From: Desulforhabdus sp. TSK
Lineage (GTDB): Bacteria > Desulfobacterota > Syntrophobacteria > Syntrophobacterales > Syntrophobacteraceae
NCBI RefSeq assembly: GCF_022836495.1
Contig: NZ_BQXM01000049.1
Location: 1-33,201, forward strand
Direction: 5' to 3'
DNA length: 33,201 nt
Each line of letters opens with the position of its first letter. Positions within the stretch are counted from its first letter, which is position 1. The translations under genes were made by a program, and so were the position numbers. A model generated the notes under the pieces. The model was not told where the DNA came from. It made no database searches and was given only the letters and a program-made list of their open reading frames with translations. Positions 25,128 to 33,135 of the stretch are shown piece after piece.

Positions 25128-25904
25128 TCACCGGATCTCCAGCCACTTTTGAACGACGGCGCGGCAATGGAGCATGGCAGCGTCCAGCCGCCAGTTCCTC
25201 TTGTCCCGGTCTCCCACCACGTTGCTGATGCCTCGGCATTCCATCACGGGGATACCGTATCGAAAACAGGTTTGAGCCACGGCGCTGCCCTCCATGTTTT
25301 CGGCAAATGCTTCATAACGTGAAAAACGCCGGTGCGCAACCTCCGCATCGCCGCTGACCATTCCGACGGTAAGGCTCGGGCCGTAAAGCAGTTGAAAATG
25401 CTGCTCCCCGCTCGATGGCCGACCGTCCGGCCCATAAAAGCCCGCCGGCATCTCCTGCAGGATCTTGGAGAACCTGGCGGACCTGTCGAGGGGGAAGGCA
25501 TCGAAAAATGCTTCCTGCCCCAGGACGACGAGAGGAAACCCCAGGGCTTCCGAAGGGAGGACGCCACCTTCGACAAGAACACCTTCGTCTCCACACAGTG
25601 CCTGGCGGGTCACGAGAACATCTCCGATACGGAGGGGCCCCTGGGCGTACGCGCCGGCGCACCCGATGTTGAAGACTTCGGAAATGGAAAACCGCTCCAG
25701 GAGGGCCGCCGTAGTGACAGCCGCGTTCACCTTGCCGATGCCCGTCGTTCCCAGCAGGACAGAGCAGCCGTCATGATCCCCCAGGTAAAACATTTCTCCT
25801 CGTACCTGAAAGGTTTCACTGGAGGAAAGGAGGGGCAGGAACGGACGTGATTCCCCCTCGACCGCTCCCAGAATGGCAAAATGGATCTTCCTGGAATCAT
25901 CCAT
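25128..25904 (-). CDS. mqnB: Futalosine hydrolase
   Basis: This 258-aa nucleosidase removes hypoxanthine from futalosine to give dehypoxanthine futalosine, the second step of the mqn route. It belongs to the purine nucleoside phosphorylase/MTA nucleosidase fold. GTTGIGKVNAAVTTA (52-66) is the phosphate/ribose loop, FNIGCAGAYA (78-87) follows, and AENMEGSAVA (201-210) holds the catalytic Glu-Met-Glu block. GISNVVGDRD (225-234) carries the base-binding Asp. I chose ATG 25904 (MDDSRKIHFAILG) because CGGAG lies six bases upstream; the frame stays open to 26051, but that part is not conserved in character and includes rare-looking residues. It forms a unit with mqnD. Identification rests on motifs and on the adjacent mqnD. 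Confidence 0.9.
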   Translation of the reverse strand: MDDSRKIHFAILGAVEGESRPFLPLLSSSETFQVRGEMFYLGDHDGCSVLLGTTGIGKVNAAVTTAALLERFSISEVFNIGCAGAYAQGPLRIGDVLVTRQALCGDEGVLVEGGVLPSEALGFPLVVLGQEAFFDAFPLDRSARFSKILQEMPAGFYGPDGRPSSGEQHFQLLYGPSLTVGMVSGDAEVAHRRFSRYEAFAENMEGSAVAQTCFRYGIPVMECRGISNVVGDRDKRNWRLDAAMLHCRAVVQKWLEIR

Positions 25905-26315
25905 GACGGGCTCCGACTCCCTCATGACGGAGAAGCGCATTTTCCCTGGCCGTAAAAGCTCGCTGCGGGAAAGCTCACCCTCACCGGGGCTCCCTGTGTG
26001 AGCTCCAGCTCCGTACAACTCAATACAAGTGTCCACGGCTCGAGTCGTCATTCCGGCTGTCCTTCAGCGGGAATCCACAGAAAAAACTGGATGCCGGCTT
26101 AAAAACTGCCGGCATGACGAGAGGCGAACTGGACATCTTTCTCTGTGGAAGTGTGCTCAGAAGCATGCCCTGGAACCATCAGGTTGTCAATCCCGGCCGA
26201 AACGGTTAGGATGCATTCTTTCCAAATCGTGACGGAGCCTCCGGTGCCGATGATGCCGGTTCGTGCGACAGGCAATCCATTCCTCATTCAATTCAAAGGG
26301 AGACCAGAGAAGCTC
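25905..26315. other. Divergent intergenic region with a REP-like element
   Basis: This gap between mqnB (minus) and dusB (plus) contains a REP-like repeat at 26046-26119. No other gene is supported, and no convincing promoter pair was found for either side. Confidence 0.4.
26046..26119. repeat. REP-like palindromic element, copy 2
   Basis: This 74-bp element begins CGTCATTCCGGC (26046-26057) and ends GCCGGCATGACG (26108-26119), nearly perfect inverted ends. Inside lie GGGAATCCA and CTGGATGCCGGC, matching the arrangement of copy 1 at 14969-15039. Confidence 0.7.
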
Positions 26316-27359
26316 ATGCAGGCAGATGCGACCCCATTCCGGCCTTCCCCCCTCACCATTGGGAACGTCGTGGTGGACCCCCCTTTGATTCTGGCTCCCA
26401 TGGCGGGCGTGACGGATAAGGTCTATAGACACCTGATGGCGCGGCATGGAGCCGGGATGGTGACGACGGAAATGGTGAGCATCCAGGGATTGGTGCGGGA
26501 TCAGGCGGCCACGTGGGAGCTTTGCCGGCAGGACCCTCCCGTGCAGGTGCCCCTGTCGGTGCAATTGTTTGGCCGGGATGCCGCCGTCATGGCGGAAGCG
26601 GCCCGCAAGGTGGAAGCGCGGGGTGTGCGTCTTGTGGATATCAACGCCGGCTGCCCTGTTCGGAAGGTCGTCAAACAGGGGGCGGGGGCCAGCCTCCTTC
26701 GGGAGCCCGACCAGCTGGCCTTCGTGGTGGAAGCCGTCAAAAAGGCGGTATCCATCCCCGTAACGGTGAAGGTGCGCCTGGGTTGGGATGAGGGATCCAG
26801 GAACGTCGTGCACGTAGCTCGACGCCTTGCTGCGGCGGGTGCCGACGCCATTGCGGTGCACGGCCGAACGGCCGTGCAGTTTTATGGCGGAGAGGCCGAC
26901 TGGTCCTGGATCAAGAAGGTGAAGGATGCCGTGGACATTCCCGTGATAGGAAACGGCGACATCACCAGCCCCTCTCTGGCCGATGAAATGTTTCGGCAAA
27001 CGGGCTGCGATGGGGTCATGATCGGTCGGGCCACCCAGGGAAATCCCTGGCTCCTTTCGGTCATTGCCTCCCGGTGGGGACACCGGGCGGAAGTCACGGA
27101 CAGTCCGGAGTGGCCGGATTTCCTGCAGACGGTATGCGCTCACCTGGAGGCGTTTCGAGTCAGGCGGCCCCGGTCTTCAGGGCACTACAAAAAGCTCCTG
27201 CTCTGGTATTCCAGGGGATGCCCGGATTCTGCCCGCCTCCGCGGGCGACTTTCGGAGCTGGACGGGCACGAGGAGATGATGGATGTTTTCCATCGCTGGG
27301 TGGGGGGCATCGAGGAGAAGGGGGCGCCGTTCCTGCCCTTCAAGGTTTCTGATTCTTAG
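26316..27359 (+). CDS. dusB: tRNA-dihydrouridine synthase B
   Basis: This 347-aa FMN enzyme reduces uridine to dihydrouridine in tRNA. It has LAPMAGVTDKVYRHL at 26-40 (FMN loop), DINAGCPVRKVVKQGAGASLL with the catalytic Cys113, VTVKVRLGWD, AIAVHGRTAVQFYGG and VIGNGDITSP. GVMIGRATQGNPWLL closes the TIM barrel, followed by a helical tRNA-binding domain. The length fits DusB. ATG 26316 gives the natural barrel start; the frame is open further upstream to 26145, but that part runs through low-quality sequence. It lies 47 bases before ispH and probably shares its transcript. Confidence 0.92.
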   Translation: MQADATPFRPSPLTIGNVVVDPPLILAPMAGVTDKVYRHLMARHGAGMVTTEMVSIQGLVRDQAATWELCRQDPPVQVPLSVQLFGRDAAVMAEAARKVEARGVRLVDINAGCPVRKVVKQGAGASLLREPDQLAFVVEAVKKAVSIPVTVKVRLGWDEGSRNVVHVARRLAAAGADAIAVHGRTAVQFYGGEADWSWIKKVKDAVDIPVIGNGDITSPSLADEMFRQTGCDGVMIGRATQGNPWLLSVIASRWGHRAEVTDSPEWPDFLQTVCAHLEAFRVRRPRSSGHYKKLLLWYSRGCPDSARLRGRLSELDGHEEMMDVFHRWVGGIEEKGAPFLPFKVSDS

Positions 27360-27406
27360 CGAGTCTCATTGTGAACGAGTGAGTCTAACATCGGGAGTAA
27401 TGCGTG

Positions 27407-29155
27407 ATGGAAGTGATCGTGGCCAAAACGGCCGGCTTTTGCAGGGGGGTGCGGAACGCCCTGGAGGTGACTCTGGAAGCCATCCAGAAACGCAAGAACG
27501 GAGAGCAGCTCTGTACCTATGGCCCCCTCATCCACAACAAGCAGGTTCTCTCCATGCTGGAGGAAAAGGGCATCCGCGAGGAAAACCGGATAGAGAGCTG
27601 CGCCGGCAAGCATGTGGTCATCCGTGCCCATGGTATTCCTCCCCAGGAACGTCAGGAATTGCACCGGCTGGGTGCGACACTTTTGAATGCCACGTGCATG
27701 CGTGTGGCCAAGGTCCACGGCATCATCAAACAGCATGCACGGAAAGGCTATCATACGGTCATTGTCGGCGATGCGGACCATGCCGAGGTCATCGGCCTGA
27801 TGGGATACGCGGAGGGCCGGGGCGTGGTCATCCACGACCCGCAGCAGGTGGAGGAATTGCCGGAGAACTGGGACAAGGTGCTGCTGGTGGCCCAGACAAC
27901 CCAGAACGAATCGGTTTTCCAGGAGATTCAGCATCGCTTTCTCAAACGGTATCCCGGGGGGATTGTCAAGAATACCATCTGTGGCTCTACCCATGAGCGG
28001 CAGGAGGAAGTTCGGAACCTCTGCTCCGAGGTGGAGGCCATGGTGATTGTGGGAGGCTATCACAGCGGCAACACTCTGCGGCTGGCGGAAATCGCCCGCG
28101 AATGCCGGGTTCCCAGCTATCACGTGGAAACGGAGAACGATCTCGATCCAGTGGAAATGTCCCGCTACACCCGTGTAGGGGTTTCTGCCGGGGCTTCCAC
28201 TCCCAACTGGATCATACGGGATGTCGTGCATCACCTGGAGTCGCTCCAGTCCGAGCATTTCGGCCTATCCGGCAGATTCAGGAAGGCATTGGCTCTGCTG
28301 GTCTATGGCAACTTCTTTGTGGCCCTGGCCGCCGCCATGCTCCCCCCAATGGTTCAGGCCCTGACGGGACTGTCCAAAGCGCCCGGGCACAGCAGCGGCA
28401 TGGCTGCGTGCTATGCTTTCGCCATGCATTCCCTCAACAGCTACCTGGACCGCAATGCCATCCAATTGAACGATCCCGCCCGTGCGCTCTTTTACCATCA
28501 CTGGCGTTTCGCTTTCACGGGCCTCAGTGTCGTGGCTGTCCTCATCTCCCTGCACCTGGCCTGGGACATTGGATTCCTGAACTTCCTGGCCATGGCTATT
28601 CTCGTCGCTCTTGGAACTCTTTACTCCCTGCCGCTGGAGCTGCCGAAACGGTGGCAGAAATTATCCGTCCTCAGAATGAAGGACATCCCCGCGTCCAAAA
28701 CCTTTTCTGTTCCCTTTGTCTGGGCGTGTATCACCGTCCTCATCCCGCACCTTTCAGAGCTTTTCAAATCGTTTTCTGTCGTTGCATATGGTTTTGGAGT
28801 GGTGTTTGTCCTGGTACTGGTGCGTACCATGCTCATGGACCTTCTCGCCGTGCAGGGGGACCGGCTGGGTGGAAGGGAAACGCTGGTGGTGCTGGTGGGT
28901 GAGAAAAGGGCCAGGAGCTTCGTCGTGGTGATGCTGGGCCTGATGCTCTGTCTTCTCCTTATGGGGCCTGCCCTGGGAACCGCCGGTCCTTTTGCGCTGC
29001 TCATGTCTTTTTGGGTAGGGGGGTACGGCTGGTACCTGGGAATATCTCATCGGTACCCGCTGAAAGAAGATCCACACCATGAAGCTCTGATTGAGTCGAG
29101 TACCATCGGATTGGGATTTTTGGCTCTCCTCTGGAATTTCTTCACGGAGCTCTGA
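27407..29155 (+). CDS. ispH: IspH (HMBPP reductase) fused to a UbiA-like prenyltransferase domain
   Basis: This 582-aa protein is unusual. Residues 1-280 are a complete IspH: the three [4Fe-4S] Cys residues are C12 (GFCRGV), C97 (NATCMR) and C192 (NTICGSTHERQ). GPLIHN, RAHG, HAEVIG, AQTTQ and GGYHSGNT are also present. It would make IPP and DMAPP in the last MEP-pathway step. Residues 295-582 form about eight membrane helices with UbiA features. The first motif NSYLDRNAIQLNDPAR aligns with NDxxDxxxDxxNxPxR but keeps only N344 and D348 of the metal ligands. The second is MDLLAVQGDRLGGRETL (D478, D485), matching DxxDxxGDRxxGKxTL. ATG 27407 follows GGGAG by nine bases; GTG 27404 is an equal alternative. 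The fusion could couple prenyl precursor supply to a membrane prenyl transfer; the acceptor is unknown. Confidence 0.92.
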   Translation: MEVIVAKTAGFCRGVRNALEVTLEAIQKRKNGEQLCTYGPLIHNKQVLSMLEEKGIREENRIESCAGKHVVIRAHGIPPQERQELHRLGATLLNATCMRVAKVHGIIKQHARKGYHTVIVGDADHAEVIGLMGYAEGRGVVIHDPQQVEELPENWDKVLLVAQTTQNESVFQEIQHRFLKRYPGGIVKNTICGSTHERQEEVRNLCSEVEAMVIVGGYHSGNTLRLAEIARECRVPSYHVETENDLDPVEMSRYTRVGVSAGASTPNWIIRDVVHHLESLQSEHFGLSGRFRKALALLVYGNFFVALAAAMLPPMVQALTGLSKAPGHSSGMAACYAFAMHSLNSYLDRNAIQLNDPARALFYHHWRFAFTGLSVVAVLISLHLAWDIGFLNFLAMAILVALGTLYSLPLELPKRWQKLSVLRMKDIPASKTFSVPFVWACITVLIPHLSELFKSFSVVAYGFGVVFVLVLVRTMLMDLLAVQGDRLGGRETLVVLVGEKRARSFVVVMLGLMLCLLLMGPALGTAGPFALLMSFWVGGYGWYLGISHRYPLKEDPHHEALIESSTIGLGFLALLWNFFTEL

Positions 29156-29228
29156 GACAGCAACAGGGTATGCCGGGGTATTGCCGTTCGGGATATCCCA
29201 TCCGGCAGCAGTGCAGGAGACCAAAAGC

Positions 29229-30059
29229 GTGGTAACGGTTGTCATTCCCACCCACAATCGCAGCCGCTTTCTTCGTGAAGCCGTGACCTCCGTCCTGGCG
29301 CAGCGGGGTGTGCCCCTGGAGGTACTGGTGGTGGATGACGGTTCAACGGATGAGACGCCGGAGGTCCTGGAAACTTTCGGCGATTCCATCACGGCCGTTT
29401 TTCAGCCGCACAGGGGCGTCAGCGCCGCCAGAAACCATGGCATTCGACTGGCCCGAGGGGAATGGATCGCCTTCCTCGATTCCGATGACCTGTGGCTCCC
29501 GGGAAAGCTCGAAATCCAGATGGCCTTTCTCGAGGCTCATCCCCACCTGCGCATCTGCCAGACGGAGGAAATCTGGATCCGCAACGGAAAGCGCCTCAAT
29601 CCCAGGAAATACCATCAGAAGCCCCAGGGGCACTGCTTTCCCCTCCTGGTGGAGCGGTGCCTCATCAGCCCGTCGGCTGTCGTCATTCACCGGGATCTGT
29701 TCTCCCAGGTGGGATGCTTCGATGAATCTCTCCCTGCCTGCGAGGACTATGACCTCTGGCTGCGCATCGGCTGTCGCCACCCGGTAGGACTCGTCGAGGA
29801 GCCCCTCATCGTCAAACGGGGAGGCCATGCCGATCAGCTTTCCGCTTCCATTCCAGCTCTGGATGTCTATCGCATTCAATCCCTGGTGCATCTCCTGAGG
29901 CGTGAGTCCCTGACCCCTGAGCACCGAAAGCAGGCTTTTGCCGTCCTGGAGCGCAAGTGCCTCATTTATGGGGCCGGGTGCCGGAAGCGGGGGAAGTGGG
30001 AAGAAGCCGAGCGGATCCTTGGGCTCCTTCGTACGGTTGCGTCCGTGGAGGTCGTGTGA
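29229..30059 (+). CDS. Family 2 glycosyltransferase
   Basis: This 276-aa GT-A enzyme transfers a sugar from a nucleotide donor to an acceptor, usually for cell-surface polysaccharide or lipid. It shows VVIPTHNRSRFLREAVTS at the start, VVDDGSTDETPE, RGVSAARNHGI and the metal-binding DSDDLW. CEDYDLWLRIG carries the probable catalytic base. No membrane segment is seen. GTG 29229 was chosen because CAGGAG lies nine bases upstream and the family strand begins right there; the frame is open further upstream but overlaps the ispH gene. It lies 73 bases after ispH-ubiA, likely in the same transcript. Acceptor and donor cannot be told from the sequence. Confidence 0.9.
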   Translation: MVTVVIPTHNRSRFLREAVTSVLAQRGVPLEVLVVDDGSTDETPEVLETFGDSITAVFQPHRGVSAARNHGIRLARGEWIAFLDSDDLWLPGKLEIQMAFLEAHPHLRICQTEEIWIRNGKRLNPRKYHQKPQGHCFPLLVERCLISPSAVVIHRDLFSQVGCFDESLPACEDYDLWLRIGCRHPVGLVEEPLIVKRGGHADQLSASIPALDVYRIQSLVHLLRRESLTPEHRKQAFAVLERKCLIYGAGCRKRGKWEEAERILGLLRTVASVEVV

Positions 30060-30105
30060 TGGCAATATTGCTGCCTTGGCCAACTTTCGTCATTTCGCAG
30101 GCGAG

Positions 30106-31323
30106 TCATGGCGATGCGGGGGCTGGTTCAAAGCTACCGTTTCGGTAGAGTGTCAGCTGCATGCGGCGCTGAAGCACTCCTGCGGCGTCGAAAAAGACTT
30201 CGCCGCCGGCGCCTGTATACGGGGCGTCGGCCCGTGTGCCGGAGCGGAGACGCTCTCGAAGCTCTTCACGGCTCGCTGCACCGGTTTTCAGCGCACCGCC
30301 CACCCAGTTCATGGCGTCATAAGCCAGAATGGCCAGATCATCGGGTTTTTTCCAGTAGGCTCTTACGAAGGCCTTTTGCAGCCTGTCCATGGCCGCATGA
30401 CCGGCGGCGGGGGAGGGTAGGGGCCGCATGGCGAAAAGGCGATCGGGGAAGAGATCCGCCAGGTCTTCCAGGGTCATTTTTCCGTAGGTCTGGGGAAGGA
30501 GCAGACTTCCCTTGAAGTTCAATTCCGAGAGAGCTTCGGCCACGGTTACCCCCCACAGAGGAGACCCCGCCAGGAAGACAAGAGGGGTTTCGGGCGGCAG
30601 TTTTTCCGAAAGGGTGGCGGCGAGGGCTGCCGCGTCAGCCCGGCATGGGATCGCTTCATAGCTTGTGGAATGTTCGGTCGCGCCTTCCTGGAATCCCTTC
30701 AAAAGCAGATCTCCGTAGGGACCCGGCTCATGAAGCAGGGCAATCTTCCCTCCCTTCGCCAGCTCTTTAGCAATACCGGACGCCTGGAATCCCTCGCTCC
30801 TGTCGGAGGCAATGAACGGAACCCCCCAGGGGCTCCGGGCAAGCTCCTCGTGCGAGCTTGCGGGTGCTACCAGGAGGACTCGTTTCTTCCGGCATTCCGG
30901 CAGGACCCTGGACAGGACGGTCATGGGCATGTGGACCATGAGGACCGCCACCCGGGGATCGGAAAGGATCTGCTGAACGAGCAGAAGGGCATCCTCCTCA
31001 CCCTTTCCACTGTCCCGAACGAGCATCTCCCCCTGGAGTCCCTGGTCCTGGAGCTCCTTCCAGGCCAGTTCCGTTCCCTGGCGGAAGGATTCACCTTCCC
31101 TTTTCATGGGACCCGAAAGGGGGGCCAGGACGCCAATGGCCGGATAGCGGACGGAGGGCGAAGGGCTCCCCGGGGCCGTTCCCGCCTCCTCCGGCTGTGT
31201 TGCGCTGCGGGCCAGCCAGAGGTACGCACCGGAGGAAAGGGTTGCCAGCAGGAGCAGACCGGCGAACATCCTCCACCAGGGCCATTTTTTGCGCGATGGC
31301 GGCTGACGCAGGTAATAGTTCAT
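30106..31323 (-). CDS. Membrane-anchored periplasmic binding protein (LivJ-like, Peripla_BP_6)
   Basis: This 405-aa protein has a single N-terminal membrane helix (about residues 17-38, MFAGLLLLATLSSGAYLW) after a basic start, then a Pro/Ser-rich linker. The rest (about 58-400) looks like a type I periplasmic binding fold. It begins IGVLAPLSGPMKREGESFRQG, the start seen in branched-chain amino-acid binding proteins, and contains FIASDRSEGFQASGIA and ALLHEPGPYGDLLLKGF. No ABC permease or ATPase lies nearby, so it may be a sensor or envelope protein rather than a transporter subunit; LpoA-like regulators have the same fold. ATG 31323 overlaps the der stop by four bases (ATGA), so it is translated with der. 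The ligand is unknown. Confidence 0.85.
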   Translation of the reverse strand: MNYYLRQPPSRKKWPWWRMFAGLLLLATLSSGAYLWLARSATQPEEAGTAPGSPSPSVRYPAIGVLAPLSGPMKREGESFRQGTELAWKELQDQGLQGEMLVRDSGKGEEDALLLVQQILSDPRVAVLMVHMPMTVLSRVLPECRKKRVLLVAPASSHEELARSPWGVPFIASDRSEGFQASGIAKELAKGGKIALLHEPGPYGDLLLKGFQEGATEHSTSYEAIPCRADAAALAATLSEKLPPETPLVFLAGSPLWGVTVAEALSELNFKGSLLLPQTYGKMTLEDLADLFPDRLFAMRPLPSPAAGHAAMDRLQKAFVRAYWKKPDDLAILAYDAMNWVGGALKTGAASREELRERLRSGTRADAPYTGAGGEVFFDAAGVLQRRMQLTLYRNGSFEPAPASP

Positions 31324-32651
31324 TCGTCCCGGCTTCCTCGCTGCCGGCCTCGAAAGAGAAGCCGGATAGGGGTTTTGTCCAGATGGAACGCTTCACGAAA
31401 CTGGTTGACGAGGAAGCGTTCGTAGGAAAAATGCACCAGGTCGGGGTAGTTGCAGAACAGAATGAAGGTGGGCGGACGAACGGAGGCCTGTGTGGCATAA
31501 TAAAATTTGAGGCGGCGTCCTCCCACCATGGGCGGTTCATGGCGTTGGAGGGACTGTTCGAGGGCGCGGTTGACGATGCCGGTGGTGATCCGTTCGTTGT
31601 ACTGGCGGAAAACGTCCGAAACCGTGGGAAGGATTTTGCCGACCTTTTTTCCCGTCAGGGCTGAAAATGTCAGAATGGGAGCGAAGGGAAAAAATCGGAA
31701 GCGTTCCCGGACCTCCGCCAGGAATTGGCGGGTGCGCCTGGGATCGTCGTCCACGGCATCCCATTTGTTGATGCCGATGATGCAGCCCCGTGCCCGGTCC
31801 TGGATGTACCCGGCAATGTGCAGGTCCTGGTCGGTGATGCCCTCGACGGCGTCTAGAACGATGAGGGCGATATGACTGCGGTCGATGCTTTGCAATGCCT
31901 TGATGATACTGATCTTCTCAAGCTTTTCCCTGGTCCTGCCCTTGCGCCGGATTCCGGCGGTATCGATGAGCACGAAGCGCTGCCCATGGCGTTCGAAGGT
32001 GGTGTCCACCGCATCGCGGGTGGTGCCCGGAATGGGACTGACGATGACCCTCTGCGTCCCCAGGATCTGGTTGACGAGGGTGGATTTCCCGACGTTCGGC
32101 CGTCCCACGATGGAAATGCGGATTTCACCCGACTCTTCGATCTCCTCCCCTTCGGGGGAATCGGGGATCAGCTCCGCCAGGTCCGTCATGAGCTCCCCGA
32201 TGCCGAAGCCATGGGCGGAGCTGATGGGGTACAGGCGGTCGATCCCCAGTTCGTAGAATTCGGCCATGTGCCGCGTCTGCTCCGGGCCGTCGATCTTGTT
32301 GACGGCATAAAGAATGGGTTTGGAAGTCCGGCGTAAAATGTCCACCAGGAGAACGTCCTCGGGATGCAGTCCCGTCTTGGCGTCGGCCACGAAGAGGATG
32401 ATGTCCGCTTCCTCCAGGGCCAGCAGCACCTGCTCCCTGGCCTGCTTTTCAATGAAGGAGCTGTCTAGGCTCACATATCCGCCCGTGTCGATGAAGGCGA
32501 AGGACTTTCCATCCCACTGGATCTGGGCGTAATTGCGGTCGCGGGTGACGCCCGGCAAGTCGTCCACCAGGGCACGGGTTCTTCTACTGATGCGGTTGAA
32601 CAAAGTGGATTTCCCCACGTTGGGTCTTCCGACAATGGCTACAAGAGTCAT
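31320..32651 (-). CDS. der: Ribosome-assembly GTPase Der (EngA)
   Basis: This 443-aa GTPase is needed for 50S ribosome maturation. Two tandem GTPase domains are clear: GRPNVGKSTLFN (7-18) with DLPGVT and DTGGY, and GRPNVGKSTLVN (about 182-193) with PIPGTTRDAVD and DTAGIRRKG. NKID and NKWD are the base-recognition motifs. The C-terminal KH-like domain (about 355-440) ends with RPPTFILFCNYPDLVHFSY and a basic tail. The length is normal. ATG 32651 is preceded by GAGGAAA. It heads a two-gene unit with the binding-protein gene. Confidence 0.96.
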   Translation of the reverse strand: MTLVAIVGRPNVGKSTLFNRISRRTRALVDDLPGVTRDRNYAQIQWDGKSFAFIDTGGYVSLDSSFIEKQAREQVLLALEEADIILFVADAKTGLHPEDVLLVDILRRTSKPILYAVNKIDGPEQTRHMAEFYELGIDRLYPISSAHGFGIGELMTDLAELIPDSPEGEEIEESGEIRISIVGRPNVGKSTLVNQILGTQRVIVSPIPGTTRDAVDTTFERHGQRFVLIDTAGIRRKGRTREKLEKISIIKALQSIDRSHIALIVLDAVEGITDQDLHIAGYIQDRARGCIIGINKWDAVDDDPRRTRQFLAEVRERFRFFPFAPILTFSALTGKKVGKILPTVSDVFRQYNERITTGIVNRALEQSLQRHEPPMVGGRRLKFYYATQASVRPPTFILFCNYPDLVHFSYERFLVNQFREAFHLDKTPIRLLFRGRQRGSRDE

Positions 32652-32806
32652 GGGTGCTCATTTCCTCAGTCAATATGCATTGAATTCTCGATGGGAATAT
32701 TTTTTCCATAGGCTTTTATCAGGTCAGATGGTGAACAGTAAAGGGTTAAGGTGGACAAAGGGGATGAAGATTCCGTGAAGCCGTTCGTCGGGCCGATATG
32801 TTCTCC

Positions 32807-32835
32807 TTGACAAGTAGGGCGGAACTTGCTAACGA
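32807..32835 (+). promoter_or_regulatory. Possible nuo operon promoter
   Basis: A perfect TTGACA (32807-32812) is followed after 17 bases by TAACGA (32830-32835), with TGC directly before it as in extended -10 sites. The -10 itself is poor, so this is tentative. A second TTGACA lies 60 bases downstream. Confidence 0.3.
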
Positions 32836-32874
32836 ACTACATCGAGAAAAAAATCACTCGCGCTCCTTGACAGA

Positions 32875-32955
32875 GTGGTCACTATTGAAGGCATTTCCCT
32901 CGAAGCGAGGGGGATGCTGCCGGTCCAGCGCAACATCAAGATCCAAGTGCTCTAA
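32875..32955 (+). pseudogene. Possible 3' end of a lost gene
   Basis: A short open stretch from a GTG codon reads VVTIEGISLEARGMLPVQ and ends KIQVL at TAA 32953-32955, with codon use like a real gene. I recognise no family, and no ribosome site precedes it. It could be a relic of a deleted gene or chance. Confidence 0.2.
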
Positions 32956-33135
32956 AAAACACAAATCGTCGTTCCCGCAAAGCCTGGCGAGCGGCAGTAC
33001 GGTAAGGTGAAAACCGCTTCAGAGCGGAGGGGGTGAGCTCCGTCCGTTGCCGACGGGAAGAGGCGCGGTGAGTACGGGATGGGGGAAGGGTGTAAGTGTA
33101 AACGCGGGACAGTTAATGGAGAGAGAAGATCAGCC

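Larger units (their letters stand above)
32652..33135. other. Divergent intergenic region before nuoA
   Basis: About 480 bases separate der (minus) and nuoA (plus). They hold two copies of CTCCTTGACA (32804-32813 and 32864-32873) and a short coding-like open stretch ending at TAA 32953-32955. The CCCTCGAAGCGAGGG hairpin lies at about 32897-32911. GC-rich pairable sequence near 33012-33060 could form a structured nuo leader. A minus-strand promoter for der was not resolved. Confidence 0.4.

Noticed and set aside
32969-32996. CGTCGTTCCCGC... sequence resembling the start of the REP-like element
   Set aside because: Only the first dozen bases resemble the other copies and no matching inverted end was found, so it was not called a third copy.
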